This document shows, in pieces, positions 51,119 to 60,288 of a stretch of 64,000 nucleotides of DNA (position 1 is its first letter; each line of letters starts with the position of its first letter). This DNA is from JAMXLO01 sp963799415. Lineage in GTDB: Bacteria > Pseudomonadota > Alphaproteobacteria > Acetobacterales > Acetobacteraceae. The stretch covers positions 372,001-436,000 of the forward strand of contig CAWCXI010000034.1 of assembly GCA_963799415.1 (NCBI GenBank). The letters run 5' to 3'. The position numbers and the translations under genes are program-made. A model generated the notes under the pieces. The model ran no database searches. It saw only the letters and a list, made by a program, of their open reading frames with translations, and had not been told where the DNA came from.

Positions 51119-51166
51119 GGCCCGGGATCTGCGTTCCTCTGGAGCAACAACACCAGAGGTCCGAAC

Positions 51167-51550
51167 ATGGCAAGCATCAGAGATCCGAACGACACGTCGG
51201 GCCGCCTCATCGCCGCCGACCAGGTCGAGGGCACCCGTATTTACAACCCCGCCGGCCAGGACCTCGGCAATGTCGAGGATGTGATGATCGACAAGATCAG
51301 CGGCAAAATCGCTTACGCGGTGGTCGGATTCGGCGGCTTCCTGGGCATCGGCAACCGGCATTATCCGCTGCCCTGGGAGACGCTCAAATACGACACCAAC
51401 ATGGGCGGCTTTGTCGTCAATCTCGACAAACGAACACTTGAGGGTGCGCCCTCCTACACGGACGCCGATACGGTCGGCTGGGATGACCCCACCTGGGGGA
51501 AGGGCGTATATGACTACTACGGCGCGCATCCCTATTGGGACTTGCCATAA
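51167..51550 (+). CDS. PRC-barrel domain protein
   Basis: A 127-residue soluble protein with a PRC-barrel: GRLIAADQVEGTRIYNPAGQ, DLGNVEDVMIDKISGKIAYA, VVGFGGFLGIGNRHYPLPWE. The C-terminus is rich in Tyr, Trp and Asp (KGVYDYYGAHPYWDLP). Stress-inducible stand-alone PRC-barrel proteins of this kind are frequent in alphaproteobacteria; function unknown. A strong terminator follows 10 bp after the stop. Confidence 0.88.
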   Translation: MASIRDPNDTSGRLIAADQVEGTRIYNPAGQDLGNVEDVMIDKISGKIAYAVVGFGGFLGIGNRHYPLPWETLKYDTNMGGFVVNLDKRTLEGAPSYTDADTVGWDDPTWGKGVYDYYGAHPYWDLP

Positions 51551-51560
51551 CGTATCATAA

Positions 51561-51586
51561 AAACGGCGGCCCTCGGGCCGCCGTTT
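51561..51586. terminator. Bidirectional rho-independent terminator
   Basis: AAACGGCGGCCC (51561-51572) and GGGCCGCCGTTT (51575-51586) are perfect complements. The flanking A-run (51559-51563) gives a T-run on the minus strand and TTT ends the plus strand. It sits between the convergent PRC-barrel gene and the LLM gene. Confidence 0.85.
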
Positions 51587-51591
51587 CGCTG

Positions 51592-52494
51592 TCAGGCAAA
51601 CGTGGCGAAGATCTCCTCCATTGCCTTCAGCTGACCACCCGACGTTGATGACGGCACGATCACCGGCGTGCTGACACCGGACGCCTGCCATGCCTCCACC
51701 CCTTCGCGCACGCGTGCCGCCGGCCCGAACAGCGACACATCATCCAGCCACCGGTCCGTCAGATATCGCGGCACATCGTCGCGGCGGCCTTCAGCGATAG
51801 CCCGCTCGATCTCCGTCATTTCCTCGCCGTAGCCCGCCTCCTTCCAGTAGTTGCGGTAGTTCGGCAGGAACGCATAGTGGATCAGGTTCTTGCGGCACAC
51901 GGACTTCGCCGCCTCGAGATCATCGCTGATGCAGGTCGGCAGCATGTTGCCGATGAAGAAGTCCGCGTTATTCCGCTTGCTCGCCGGCAGCGCCGCGAGC
52001 GAGGCTGTCATGTGTGAACGCGCAGCATTGGCGAACACCACGCCTTGCGAAATCTCGCCCGCCAGGGCCACCATCTTCTGCCGCAGCGCCGCGATGATGA
52101 TCGGCGGGAACTCGCCCACACCCTCCACCGCATGCAGCTTCTCGACGAAGGCACGCGTGTCGCCGAGCGGCTTGCCGACGGTGACGCCCATGCGCTGATG
52201 GCCTGGCGCATGTGCCACGCCGATGCCGAGACGGAAGCGACCGCCGGACACCTCGTGCATGAATGCGGCGCTCTGCGCGAAATCCAGTACGGTGCGCGCG
52301 TAGATCGGTGCGATGGCGGTACCGAATGGGATGCGCTCCGTGTTCCACGCCATCGCCTCACACTGCGACATGTTGCCGTACATGCTGGGGGTGTAGATGC
52401 CGGCGAAGCCGCGCCGCTCGATGTCGCGCGCGATATCCATGGTGAGACGGCGGCGACCGGGGACAGCGACGAGGGAGATGGCAGGGAGGGACAT
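51592..52494 (-). CDS. LLM-class flavin-dependent oxidoreductase
   Basis: A 300-residue luciferase-like barrel protein, divergent from the tandem pair at 45-47 kb. Features: MDIARDIERRGFAGIYTPSM, FGTAIAPIYARTVLDFAQSA, EVSGGRFRLGIGVAHAPGHQ and FPPIIIAALRQKMVALAGEI. Probably uses F420 or FMN; substrate unknown. It is a single-gene unit facing the terminator. Confidence 0.85.
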   Translation of the reverse strand: MSLPAISLVAVPGRRRLTMDIARDIERRGFAGIYTPSMYGNMSQCEAMAWNTERIPFGTAIAPIYARTVLDFAQSAAFMHEVSGGRFRLGIGVAHAPGHQRMGVTVGKPLGDTRAFVEKLHAVEGVGEFPPIIIAALRQKMVALAGEISQGVVFANAARSHMTASLAALPASKRNNADFFIGNMLPTCISDDLEAAKSVCRKNLIHYAFLPNYRNYWKEAGYGEEMTEIERAIAEGRRDDVPRYLTDRWLDDVSLFGPAARVREGVEAWQASGVSTPVIVPSSTSGGQLKAMEEIFATFA

Positions 52495-52841
52495 GGCGGT
52501 TCACTCGAACGGTGCAGTGATCAGCTTATCGCCCTATCCGGGATTGGAACAGGCGCTCTGCCCCGCCTTGGTCAGACGCATGAACCCGGCTCACCTTCGG
52601 GATGAAAAGTGCTCCTTTGTCATTGCGTGCCTGAATCCCTTTATGGGCCGCTGACAAACAGCGGTAGCGCCCATATGCCCAAGCCCACATTCCGGCACGG
52701 ATCGTGACTTAGCTCATATCAACGCTGCCACTCACCCGTTCCTCTGAAACCCACGCTGACGTCAACGATGTGGTCGAGCGCCATGCCGGCGTCGACACGC
52801 GCTGGATCCAGCCTGCGCAAACCTTCGAAAGGGCAACGACA
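52495..52841. other. Gene-free stretch between divergent genes
   Basis: No convincing coding frame. It must contain promoters for the LLM gene and for the RTX-like gene. TTGTCATTGCG at 52617-52627 is identical to the core of the IS110 insertion target but lacks the palindromic partner arm. Confidence 0.4.
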
Positions 52842-55800
52842 ATGGCTATCTCGAGTAACTTCAACTCCGCCACCGGCGTGTTGGCGGCGACTGGCGACAA
52901 CGGCAAAAACGCGATCACGTTCGGTCGCGACGCAGCCGGAAACCTTCTCGTCAACGGCGGCGCCGTAGCCATCGCCGGCGGCACGGCCACGGTCGCCAAC
53001 ACCGCTCAAATCCAAGGGATCGGCCAAGGCGCCGACGACACAATCGCGCTCGACGAGGCCAACGGCGCGCTGCCGGCGGCCGAACTGTTCGGTGGTGCAG
53101 GCAACGACACGCTCACCGGCGGTTCAGGCGCGGATCAGTTGTTCGGCCAGGACGGCAACGACATCCTGCTCGGCAAGGGCGGTGACGATCTGCTGTTCGG
53201 CGGCGCGGGCAACGACACGCTGACCGGTGGCGCGGGCAACGATCAGGTCTTCGGCGAGGACGGCAACGACCGCATGATCTGGAACCCCGGCGACGGCAGC
53301 GACCTCTTCGAGGGCGGCGCGGGCACCGATACCGCGGAGGTCAATGGCGGCAACGGCGCCGAAACCTTCACCATATCGGCCAACGGCACGCGCGTGCTTT
53401 TCGCTCGCACTGACCCCGCGCCGTTCACCCTCGACATCGGCACCACCGAGAACCTTGTCCTCAACGCCAATGGCGGCGACGACGTTATCACCGCCGGCAA
53501 CGGCCTCGCCGGCCTGATCCAGCTCACACTCGATGGTGGCGCAGGCAATGACACGATCACCGGCGGCGACGGCAACGACACGCTGATCGGCGGCGACGGC
53601 AATGACGTCATCACCGGCGGGCGCGGCAACGACGTGGCGCAACTCGGCGCCGGCGACGACACGTTCGTCTGGAATCCGGGCGACGGCAGCGACACAGTCG
53701 AGGGTCAGGACGGCTTCGACACGCTCCTGTTCAATGGTGCCAACGTCAACGAGAACATGACCATCTCGGCAAACGGCAAGCGGGCGACACTGACGCGCGA
53801 TGTCGGCAACGTCACCATGGACCTCAACGGCATCGAGCGCATCCAACTCGCGGCCCTGGGCGGCGCCGACAACATCACCGTCAACGACCTGAGCAAGACC
53901 GACATCACACAGGTCGACATCGATTTGGCGACCCCAACCGGCAGCGGTACCGGCGACGGTCAGAAGGATACCGTGACCGTCAATGGCACGGCTGGAAGCA
54001 ACCAGATCAACATCTCGAACAATGGTGCTTCGATCATCGTCCAGGGATTGTCCGAACAGGTGACGATCAAAGGCGCCGAGGGTGCCAACGATTTGCTGGT
54101 CATCAACGCCGTCGGCGGCAGCGACACCATCGACGCCTCGGGGCTCGCTGCCGGTATGATCAACCTCACGATTGATGGCGGCGACGGCAACGACACCATC
54201 GTCGGCAGCCACGGCGCGGACATGCTGATCGGCGGCGCCGGCAATGACGTCGTCACGGGTGGCCAGGGCAATGACGTTGCCTTTCTTGGCGATGGCAACG
54301 ACCAGTTCATCTGGAACCCCGGCGACGGCAGCGACATTGTCGAGGGCCAGGCAGGCAACGATACGCTCGTGTTCAATGGCGCGAACGTCAACGAGAACAT
54401 GGACATCTCAGCCAACGGCTCGCGCGTCAGGCTGTTTCGCGATGTCGGCAACGTCACCATGGACCTCAATGGTGTCGAGAACATTCAACTCAATGCCATG
54501 GGCGGTGCCGACACCATCACGGTCAACGATCTGACCGGCACGGACACGAAGTTGGTGGCACTTGACCTGGCGTCGGATGACCAGGCCGATCAGGTGAACG
54601 TCAACGGTACCGCCGGCGATGACGCGATCAAGATCTCCGACAATGGCGGCGTGGTCACCGTGAACGGCCTTGCCGCGAAGGTGACCCTTGCGAACGCGAA
54701 CGGCGCCAAGGACTCGCTGGTCATCAACGGTCTCGGCGGCAACGACACCATCGACGCGTCATCGCTCAAGCCCGGCTTGATCAACCTCCTGATCAACGGC
54801 GGCGACGGCAACGACACCATCACTGGCAGCGCCGGCAACGATACGATCGTTGGCGGCCGAGGGAACGATGTTGCCGTTCTGGGCAAGGGCGACGATACGT
54901 TTGTCTGGAACCCGGGCGACGGCAGCGACACGGTCGAAGGCCAAGCCGGCACTGACACGCTGCTGTTCAATGGCGCCAACGTCAACGAGAACATCAACAT
55001 TTCGGCAAACGGCAGTCGCGCGACGCTGACGCGAGATGTCGGCGCTGTCACCATGGACCTCAACAACGTCGAGCGCATCCAGCTGAATACGTTGGGGGGC
55101 GCGGACAACATCACGGTCAACGACCTGACCAAGACCGACGTGAGCCAGGTTGCCATCGACCTTGGCGGCATGCCCGGCAGCCCGGGTGGCGATGGCCAGG
55201 CGGACACGGTCACAATCAACGGCACCGCCGGCGACGATGTCATCACCATCGCCGACAACAACGGAGTGGTCACCGTGACGGGTCTGGCCACTACGGTGAC
55301 GATCGCCAACTTCGATGCAAATGCGGGTGATCACCTCGTCATCAATGGTCTGGGTGGCGATGATGTCATCGAGGCATCAGGCCTTGGGACAGCGATGCAG
55401 CTCACCGCCAACGGTGGCGACGGCAATGATGTGCTGATCGGCAGCCCAGGCAACGACACACTGACCGGCGGTGCAGGCGACGACGTGCTGATCGGCGGCC
55501 CGGGACAGGACATCCTCGACGGCGGATCAGGCAACAACATCCTGATCCAGGACGCCAGGGCCGCCGCCTTGACCGCAAACGGGCCGCAGGCCGCCAACTC
55601 CGGCCAGCCGGCCGAGTTCGACGGCACCGACGGTAACGATCAGATCAAGGTCGGGCTCACGAATGGCACAATTCAGATCACCGGCCTCGCAAGTCCTGTC
55701 ACCATCGACAGTGCCTCAGCCCCCCCTGCGATTGCCATATCCGGCGGAGCAGGCGACGACGTCATCGACGCATCCGCGATGACGTCACCCACCATGCAGT

Positions 55801-56129
55801 TCATCCTCGTCGGCGGCGCCGGCAACGACATACTGCACGGTGGCCAGGGGAACGATGTGCTGCTGGGTGGCGCCGGATCCGACCAGTTCCAATTCTCCGG
55901 GCTCAATGGCACCGACAGGATCGCAGACTTCCAGCAGGGGCTGGACAAGATCGATATCACTGGATACGGCGCCGCACTCAGCAGCTTCAGCGATCTGGCA
56001 GGACATATCGCTCAGGTGGGGGCCGACGTTCATGTCGATCTCGGAGCCAAAGTCACCGGGGCCGGCATGATCGTCCTGCAGAACACTCAGATGGCGGCAA
56101 TGGGCGCCTCCGACTTCACCTTCGCGTAG
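52842..56129 (+). CDS. Large RTX-like calcium-binding repeat protein
   Basis: A 1095-residue acidic protein, probably secreted by a type I system and folded by Ca2+. It has many GGxGxDxUx nonapeptides in blocks (for example GGAGNDTLTGGSGADQLFGQ, DGGDGNDTIVGSHGADMLIG). Between them lie long modules repeated about four times, beginning FVWNPGDGSDTVEGQ, then LLFNGANVNEN, ISANG and RDVGNVTMDLN. There is no N-terminal signal peptide; the C-terminus ends ASDFTFA, a hydrophobic end like type I secretion substrates. ATG 52842 follows GAAAGGG. No type I ABC/MFP/OMP genes are adjacent. Role perhaps adhesin or matrix protein; no enzymatic domain seen. Confidence 0.88.
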   Translation: MAISSNFNSATGVLAATGDNGKNAITFGRDAAGNLLVNGGAVAIAGGTATVANTAQIQGIGQGADDTIALDEANGALPAAELFGGAGNDTLTGGSGADQLFGQDGNDILLGKGGDDLLFGGAGNDTLTGGAGNDQVFGEDGNDRMIWNPGDGSDLFEGGAGTDTAEVNGGNGAETFTISANGTRVLFARTDPAPFTLDIGTTENLVLNANGGDDVITAGNGLAGLIQLTLDGGAGNDTITGGDGNDTLIGGDGNDVITGGRGNDVAQLGAGDDTFVWNPGDGSDTVEGQDGFDTLLFNGANVNENMTISANGKRATLTRDVGNVTMDLNGIERIQLAALGGADNITVNDLSKTDITQVDIDLATPTGSGTGDGQKDTVTVNGTAGSNQINISNNGASIIVQGLSEQVTIKGAEGANDLLVINAVGGSDTIDASGLAAGMINLTIDGGDGNDTIVGSHGADMLIGGAGNDVVTGGQGNDVAFLGDGNDQFIWNPGDGSDIVEGQAGNDTLVFNGANVNENMDISANGSRVRLFRDVGNVTMDLNGVENIQLNAMGGADTITVNDLTGTDTKLVALDLASDDQADQVNVNGTAGDDAIKISDNGGVVTVNGLAAKVTLANANGAKDSLVINGLGGNDTIDASSLKPGLINLLINGGDGNDTITGSAGNDTIVGGRGNDVAVLGKGDDTFVWNPGDGSDTVEGQAGTDTLLFNGANVNENINISANGSRATLTRDVGAVTMDLNNVERIQLNTLGGADNITVNDLTKTDVSQVAIDLGGMPGSPGGDGQADTVTINGTAGDDVITIADNNGVVTVTGLATTVTIANFDANAGDHLVINGLGGDDVIEASGLGTAMQLTANGGDGNDVLIGSPGNDTLTGGAGDDVLIGGPGQDILDGGSGNNILIQDARAAALTANGPQAANSGQPAEFDGTDGNDQIKVGLTNGTIQITGLASPVTIDSASAPPAIAISGGAGDDVIDASAMTSPTMQFILVGGAGNDILHGGQGNDVLLGGAGSDQFQFSGLNGTDRIADFQQGLDKIDITGYGAALSSFSDLAGHIAQVGADVHVDLGAKVTGAGMIVLQNTQMAAMGASDFTFA

Positions 56130-56239
56130 CGTCTGCGCGACTGCACGGGGCGGCGCGGCAACGCCGCCCCAACCGCAGAATTACGCCCTGCGTCCGACCA
56201 TGTTAGCCTCGCTCCCAAATGAGACCACGGGAGGACGGG

Positions 56240-57526
56240 ATGACTGTCTGGATCAGGCTGATGGTTGGCATGGCGGCCTTGGCTTGGGCCGGCGCGGCGT
56301 CAGCGCAGCAGGTCACGTTGCGGATGTGGATGCACGAGCATCCGCCGCGGATCCCCATCGACAAGCAGATCGTTGCCGAGTTCGAGAAGGCCAATCCCGA
56401 CATCAAGGTGGATCACGAGATCATCCCTGTCGCGGAATATCCCACCAAGCTGCTGACCGCCTTCGCCGCCGGATCGGGTCCGGACATATTCAATCAGAGC
56501 TCCATGCTGGTCGCGCAGTACTATAACGCGCGCATCCTCGCGCCCATCGACTATGCGGCGATGGGCCTGGCGAATGAGGCGGCGCTCACCTCGCAATATT
56601 CCAGTGGCTTCGACGGCATTCGCTTCCAGGGCAAGCTGTACGGGATCCCCACCGAGGTGAGCAACTGGGCCTGCTTCGCCAACAATGCGATCTGGCGCGA
56701 GGCCGGTCTCGATCCCGACAAGGACTTCCCGAAGACCTGGGAAGCGCTTCCAGCGGTGGCCGAGAAGCTTACCCAGCGTGACGTGAATGGCGTGCCACGG
56801 CGACGCGGCTTCGACTTCAACTGGCCCAATCGCGCCACCTTCTGGTTCATGCCGAACACGATGCTGCACCAACTCGGCACCACCATGATCGATGAGGAGA
56901 ACTACAAGGCAACCATCGATACACCGGCAGCGCGCAAGGTGTTCCACTACTTTCAGGACTGGGCGAACAAGTATCGCCTCGGCGGCCCGCAATACACCGA
57001 CGCCCGCACCGACTTTCTCGGCGGCCGGCTCGCGACCGACTGCAGTTTCGGCATCTGGGGAATTCCGCAGATGGCGGCAGCGAAGATCGACTGGTCCGTG
57101 CATCCCGCGCCGCGCTTCGAGGGCTCGGTCTCAGACAACGGCATCGACATCTACGCCTTCTACATGATGGTGAACGCGCGCTCGTCGCCGGCGGCGCAGA
57201 AGGCGGCATGGAAGCTGGTGCGGTTCTACACCGACCACGCAGCCGAGCTGTTCGCGGGCGCAGGGCTGTTCGTGCCGCGCAAGGAAGTGACCGACAGCGA
57301 CGCCTACAAGAACAACTCAGCGGCGCCCTTCTTCCTTGCCGAACTGAAGAAGGCGCGGTTCTCGCCGCGCGTGGTGGGATACGACCAGGTGGTGGACGCG
57401 ATACTGCGCGGCCGCGACGCAATGCTGCAGGGCCAGGCGGTCGAAACGGTGTTGCCGACGATGGACGACGAAGTCAACGCGGTGCTCAATCGCGAACGCG
57501 CGCGCGCCGCCGCGATGGCCAGGTAG
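56240..57526 (+). CDS. ABC transporter substrate-binding protein, sugar (family 1) type
   Basis: A 428-residue periplasmic binding protein with Sec signal peptide cleaved after ASAQ (about residue 23). It has the family 1 look: LRMWMHEHPPRIPIDKQIVA, KLLTAFAAGSGPDIFNQSSM, YGIPTEVSNWACFANNAIWR and SSPAAQKAAWKLVRFYTDHA. Ligand probably a sugar or polyol/glycerol-phosphate-type solute; not determinable. ATG 56240 is chosen by GGGAGG. The two permease genes follow without gaps. Confidence 0.9.
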   Translation: MTVWIRLMVGMAALAWAGAASAQQVTLRMWMHEHPPRIPIDKQIVAEFEKANPDIKVDHEIIPVAEYPTKLLTAFAAGSGPDIFNQSSMLVAQYYNARILAPIDYAAMGLANEAALTSQYSSGFDGIRFQGKLYGIPTEVSNWACFANNAIWREAGLDPDKDFPKTWEALPAVAEKLTQRDVNGVPRRRGFDFNWPNRATFWFMPNTMLHQLGTTMIDEENYKATIDTPAARKVFHYFQDWANKYRLGGPQYTDARTDFLGGRLATDCSFGIWGIPQMAAAKIDWSVHPAPRFEGSVSDNGIDIYAFYMMVNARSSPAAQKAAWKLVRFYTDHAAELFAGAGLFVPRKEVTDSDAYKNNSAAPFFLAELKKARFSPRVVGYDQVVDAILRGRDAMLQGQAVETVLPTMDDEVNAVLNRERARAAAMAR

Positions 57527-58426
57527 GTGCTTCGCCGACTCGCAATGATCGGGCGCACCAGGTTGCGCTTTCACTTCAAATGGTGGGGCCTGGTGTTCGT
57601 CCTGCCGGCGGTGGGGTTCTTCGCCGCCTTCAACGTGTTTCCGATGCTGTTCGGGCTGTACCTGAGCTTCACCGACTACGACCTGCTCAATCCGCCATTG
57701 TGGGTTGGCCTGGACAACTTCGCAAACCTGCTGTCCGACAAGCTGTTCCTGACGGCGCTGCGCAACACGCTGCTATTTGTCGCGGGAGCGACGGTGCCGG
57801 TGTGGATACTCTCGCTGCTCGCAGCGCTGCTGTTCGACCGGGCATTCCGCGGGCGCGACATCGTCAAGGCCGCGTTCTTCCTGCCCGTGCTGCCGCCGAT
57901 CGTGGTCGTGGCGGTGATCTGGCGCGTGCTGCTGCATCCGAACGGCGTGATGACGTGGCTGATCGGCGGACGCTGGGGAATGACAGAGATCCGCTGGCTG
58001 GCCGACGCGGTGCTCGCGCCACTCTCAATGATCGCGGTGCACGACTGGGCTGCCATTCCGTTCTTCATGGTGATCTGGCTGGCCGGGCTCGCCGGCATCC
58101 CCGCCGAACAGCGCGAGGCGGCGGCGCTGGACGGCGCGGGTCCAGTGCGCACCTTCTGGTACATCGAGCTGCCCCACCTGCGCGCGACCGCCGTGCTGGT
58201 GGCTGCGCTGTCCTCCATCAATGCGTTCCAGGCATTCGCGCTGCAATACGTGCTGCCGACCGATCCCGGCGGCCCGGCGAATTCCACGCTGGTGCTCGGC
58301 CTGCTGGTGCTGAAATACGGGTTTCAATATTTTCGCATGGGTGATGCGGCGGCTGTCTCGATGGTGATGTTCGCGATGATCCTGCTCGTCACGATTGTGC
58401 AGTTGCGGTTCAACCGCCGTGCATGA
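57527..58426 (+). CDS. ABC transporter permease, MalF/UgpA type
   Basis: A 299-residue inner-membrane permease with six helices: GLVFVLPAVGFFAAFNVFPM, YLSFTDYDLLNPPLWVGLDN, and the EAA loop EQREAAALDGAGPVRTFWYI that docks the ATPase. GTG 57527 comes directly after the previous stop and has AGG in front; ATG 57545 is the alternative. Overlaps the next permease by 8 bp. Confidence 0.9.
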   Translation: MLRRLAMIGRTRLRFHFKWWGLVFVLPAVGFFAAFNVFPMLFGLYLSFTDYDLLNPPLWVGLDNFANLLSDKLFLTALRNTLLFVAGATVPVWILSLLAALLFDRAFRGRDIVKAAFFLPVLPPIVVVAVIWRVLLHPNGVMTWLIGGRWGMTEIRWLADAVLAPLSMIAVHDWAAIPFFMVIWLAGLAGIPAEQREAAALDGAGPVRTFWYIELPHLRATAVLVAALSSINAFQAFALQYVLPTDPGGPANSTLVLGLLVLKYGFQYFRMGDAAAVSMVMFAMILLVTIVQLRFNRRA

Positions 58427-59240
58427 CCGCCCCATCCGACTGCTGATTGCCGTGGTGGCGGCAGCGATCTTCGCTTTCCCGATCTGGTTCATGGTGAGCT
58501 CCGCCTTCAAGGCGGAAGCCGAAGTCCAGGCGATCCCGCTGCATTTCTTCCCGCATCACTTCCAAGGCCTGGCGCAGTTCCGCCAAGCAGCCGAGATCGC
58601 GCCGTTGTGGCGGTATTTCCTCAATTCGTGGATCTACGCGGCCTCGCATGTCGGCATCACGGTGTTCTTCGGCGCGCTCGCAGGGTTTGGTTTCGCGAAA
58701 TACCGATTTCCCGGGCGAACGCTGTTGTTCGTAGCCGTGCTGTCCACCATCATGGTGCCGTTCCAGGTGCTGGTCGTGCCGCTGTTCGTCGAGGTGAAGT
58801 GGTTCGGCTGGGAGAACAGCTATGCGGGCCTCATCATCCCTGGGATGATGAACGCATTCGGCGTGTTCATGATGCGGCAATACGCCTCCGACCTGCCGGA
58901 CGAACTGATCGAGGCAGCGCGTGTCGATGGCGCCGGCGAGTTCCATATCTTCCTGCGCATCGCGCTGCCTCTGCTGCTGCCGGCGCTCGCCAGTCTCGCA
59001 ATCATCGTGTTCATCTGGTCCTGGGGGAATTTCCTGTGGCCGCTGGTGATCGTGCAGGACAAGGACCTCAACGTGCTGTCAGTCGGCATGACCAGCTACA
59101 GCCAGCCGTATCAGCGCGAACCGATGTGGGCGGCCGCCATGGCTGCCTCGACCGTCGCGACGCTGCCGATCGCCGCACTGTTCGTGTTCTTCCAGCGGTA
59201 TTTCGTGAAGGGGCTGACGGCGGCGGCGGTGAAGGGATGA
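58419..59240 (+). CDS. ABC transporter permease, MalG/UgpE type
   Basis: A 273-residue second permease of the importer: FAFPIWFMVSSAFKAEAEVQ, LAGFGFAKYRFPGRTLLFVA, and EAA loop LPDELIEAARVDGAGEFHIF. The start is GTG 58419, overlapping the upstream stop (GTGCATGA). No ATP-binding gene follows; the next genes are an opposite-strand toxin-antitoxin pair, so a shared MsmX/UgpC-like ATPase encoded elsewhere must energise the system. Confidence 0.9.
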   Translation: MHDRPIRLLIAVVAAAIFAFPIWFMVSSAFKAEAEVQAIPLHFFPHHFQGLAQFRQAAEIAPLWRYFLNSWIYAASHVGITVFFGALAGFGFAKYRFPGRTLLFVAVLSTIMVPFQVLVVPLFVEVKWFGWENSYAGLIIPGMMNAFGVFMMRQYASDLPDELIEAARVDGAGEFHIFLRIALPLLLPALASLAIIVFIWSWGNFLWPLVIVQDKDLNVLSVGMTSYSQPYQREPMWAAAMAASTVATLPIAALFVFFQRYFVKGLTAAAVKG

Positions 59241-59255
59241 AGATGCTTCCGATCC

Positions 59256-59711
59256 TCATACGGACGCCCCGCGCCGGAGCAGTCGAGGATCCCAGTCCAA
59301 CGGCGCGGGAACCGTCGGTCGAATGCGGACTGCCTCGGGATGGGCTGGATTGATCAGGTAGTTCGGTTCGCGAGGCACCAGCGCGGATGGGACGCGGAGC
59401 ACCGCCGTACGTCTCGCCGCAAGCCAGTCGCGACCGGCCCGTGACGCAGTCGGGCTGTCGAGCTCACGCCAGTTCGGTGGCGGCTGTTTCGTCAGATCGT
59501 CGATCGCGATGTCGTCCGGAATATCAGCGTCCACCAGGAGCGTCCGATCGAAGTCCCTGCCCTGCACGAGGAACTCCAGCATCGCCAGCGACAGCGAGCC
59601 GGAGGCGTAGATCACTGGGAAGCCCGAGGGATTCCAGCGCCCGCCACCGACAGCGGCGCCACCTCCGTCCCAGATCGGGTAGGCGTCCGTTCCCAATCGC
59701 ACGACACGCAT
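59256..59711 (-). CDS. RES-domain toxin (NAD+ phosphorylase type)
   Basis: A 151-residue RES toxin; characterised family members degrade NAD+. Conserved features: RLGTDAYPIWDGGGAAVGGG RWN region (the Arg/Gly-rich N-terminal motif), VIYASGSLSLAMLEFLVQGR with the central Glu, and the C-terminal LRVPSALVPREPNYLINPAH containing the Ser and NxLINPxH signature. It starts 7 bp after the antitoxin stop, the normal antitoxin-first order. Appears intact. Confidence 0.9.
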   Translation of the reverse strand: MRVVRLGTDAYPIWDGGGAAVGGGRWNPSGFPVIYASGSLSLAMLEFLVQGRDFDRTLLVDADIPDDIAIDDLTKQPPPNWRELDSPTASRAGRDWLAARRTAVLRVPSALVPREPNYLINPAHPEAVRIRPTVPAPLDWDPRLLRRGASV

Positions 59712-59718
59712 TTGGTAG

Positions 59719-60159
59719 TCAGACCGGCAAGCTGAACTCGATGTTGGTCAGAATGCGCTCGACCATGCGAGCACCAAGGTCAGTCGCCGCGACTTCGATT
59801 GGGGTTCGGTGGGTCAACAGCAGATGCGGCGCATTCAGCCACTCTCTGGCCTTGTCTGGATCGCGAAATGCCTGTTGTGCCAGCGCGGTAATGCGGGCCA
59901 GCCGCTCGGCGCGTTCACTGGCAGACGGCGATAGGATGCGACTGCGCTTGTAGGTAGCCGGTGAGACCACGAGCGCGGCCACACGGCGACGCAGCCCGTC
60001 CCGGTTTGGCGCGGCCTGAGCGACCAATGCTGGCACGACGGCACGCGGCAAGCCGTGAGCTATGGCGTCCGACAATTCGCCAACGGAATGGGGATCGCGC
60101 CCAAGCGTCCGGGCACCGCCGAGTGCGGCGGAAACCTTGGCAATTTCGATGGGATACAT
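59719..60159 (-). CDS. Xre/MbcA/ParS-type antitoxin (RES partner)
   Basis: A 146-residue antitoxin. The C-terminal toxin-binding domain shows AQQAFRDPDKAREWLNAPHL and RTPIEVAATDLGARMVERIL, the classic DUF2384 pattern; the N-terminal helical part (ALGGARTLGRDPHSVGELSD) binds DNA for autoregulation. First gene of the pair. Confidence 0.9.
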   Translation of the reverse strand: MYPIEIAKVSAALGGARTLGRDPHSVGELSDAIAHGLPRAVVPALVAQAAPNRDGLRRRVAALVVSPATYKRSRILSPSASERAERLARITALAQQAFRDPDKAREWLNAPHLLLTHRTPIEVAATDLGARMVERILTNIEFSLPV

Positions 60160-60288
60160 CGCGCCTCGCGGGTATCAAGTGATGCCACTACATAGGCTCA
60201 TATGGTCTTGTTGGCAACCCGAGCCAAACTGGCGCGGCAGCCCCATCCGCTCGCCTAACCTCCCGCCGGCTGCTAATCCGCTGACGTA

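Noticed and set aside
53124..54212. Minus-strand frames opposite the RTX-like gene
   Set aside because: Caused by the repetitive, GC-rich coding sequence; their repeats only mirror the RTX repeats.
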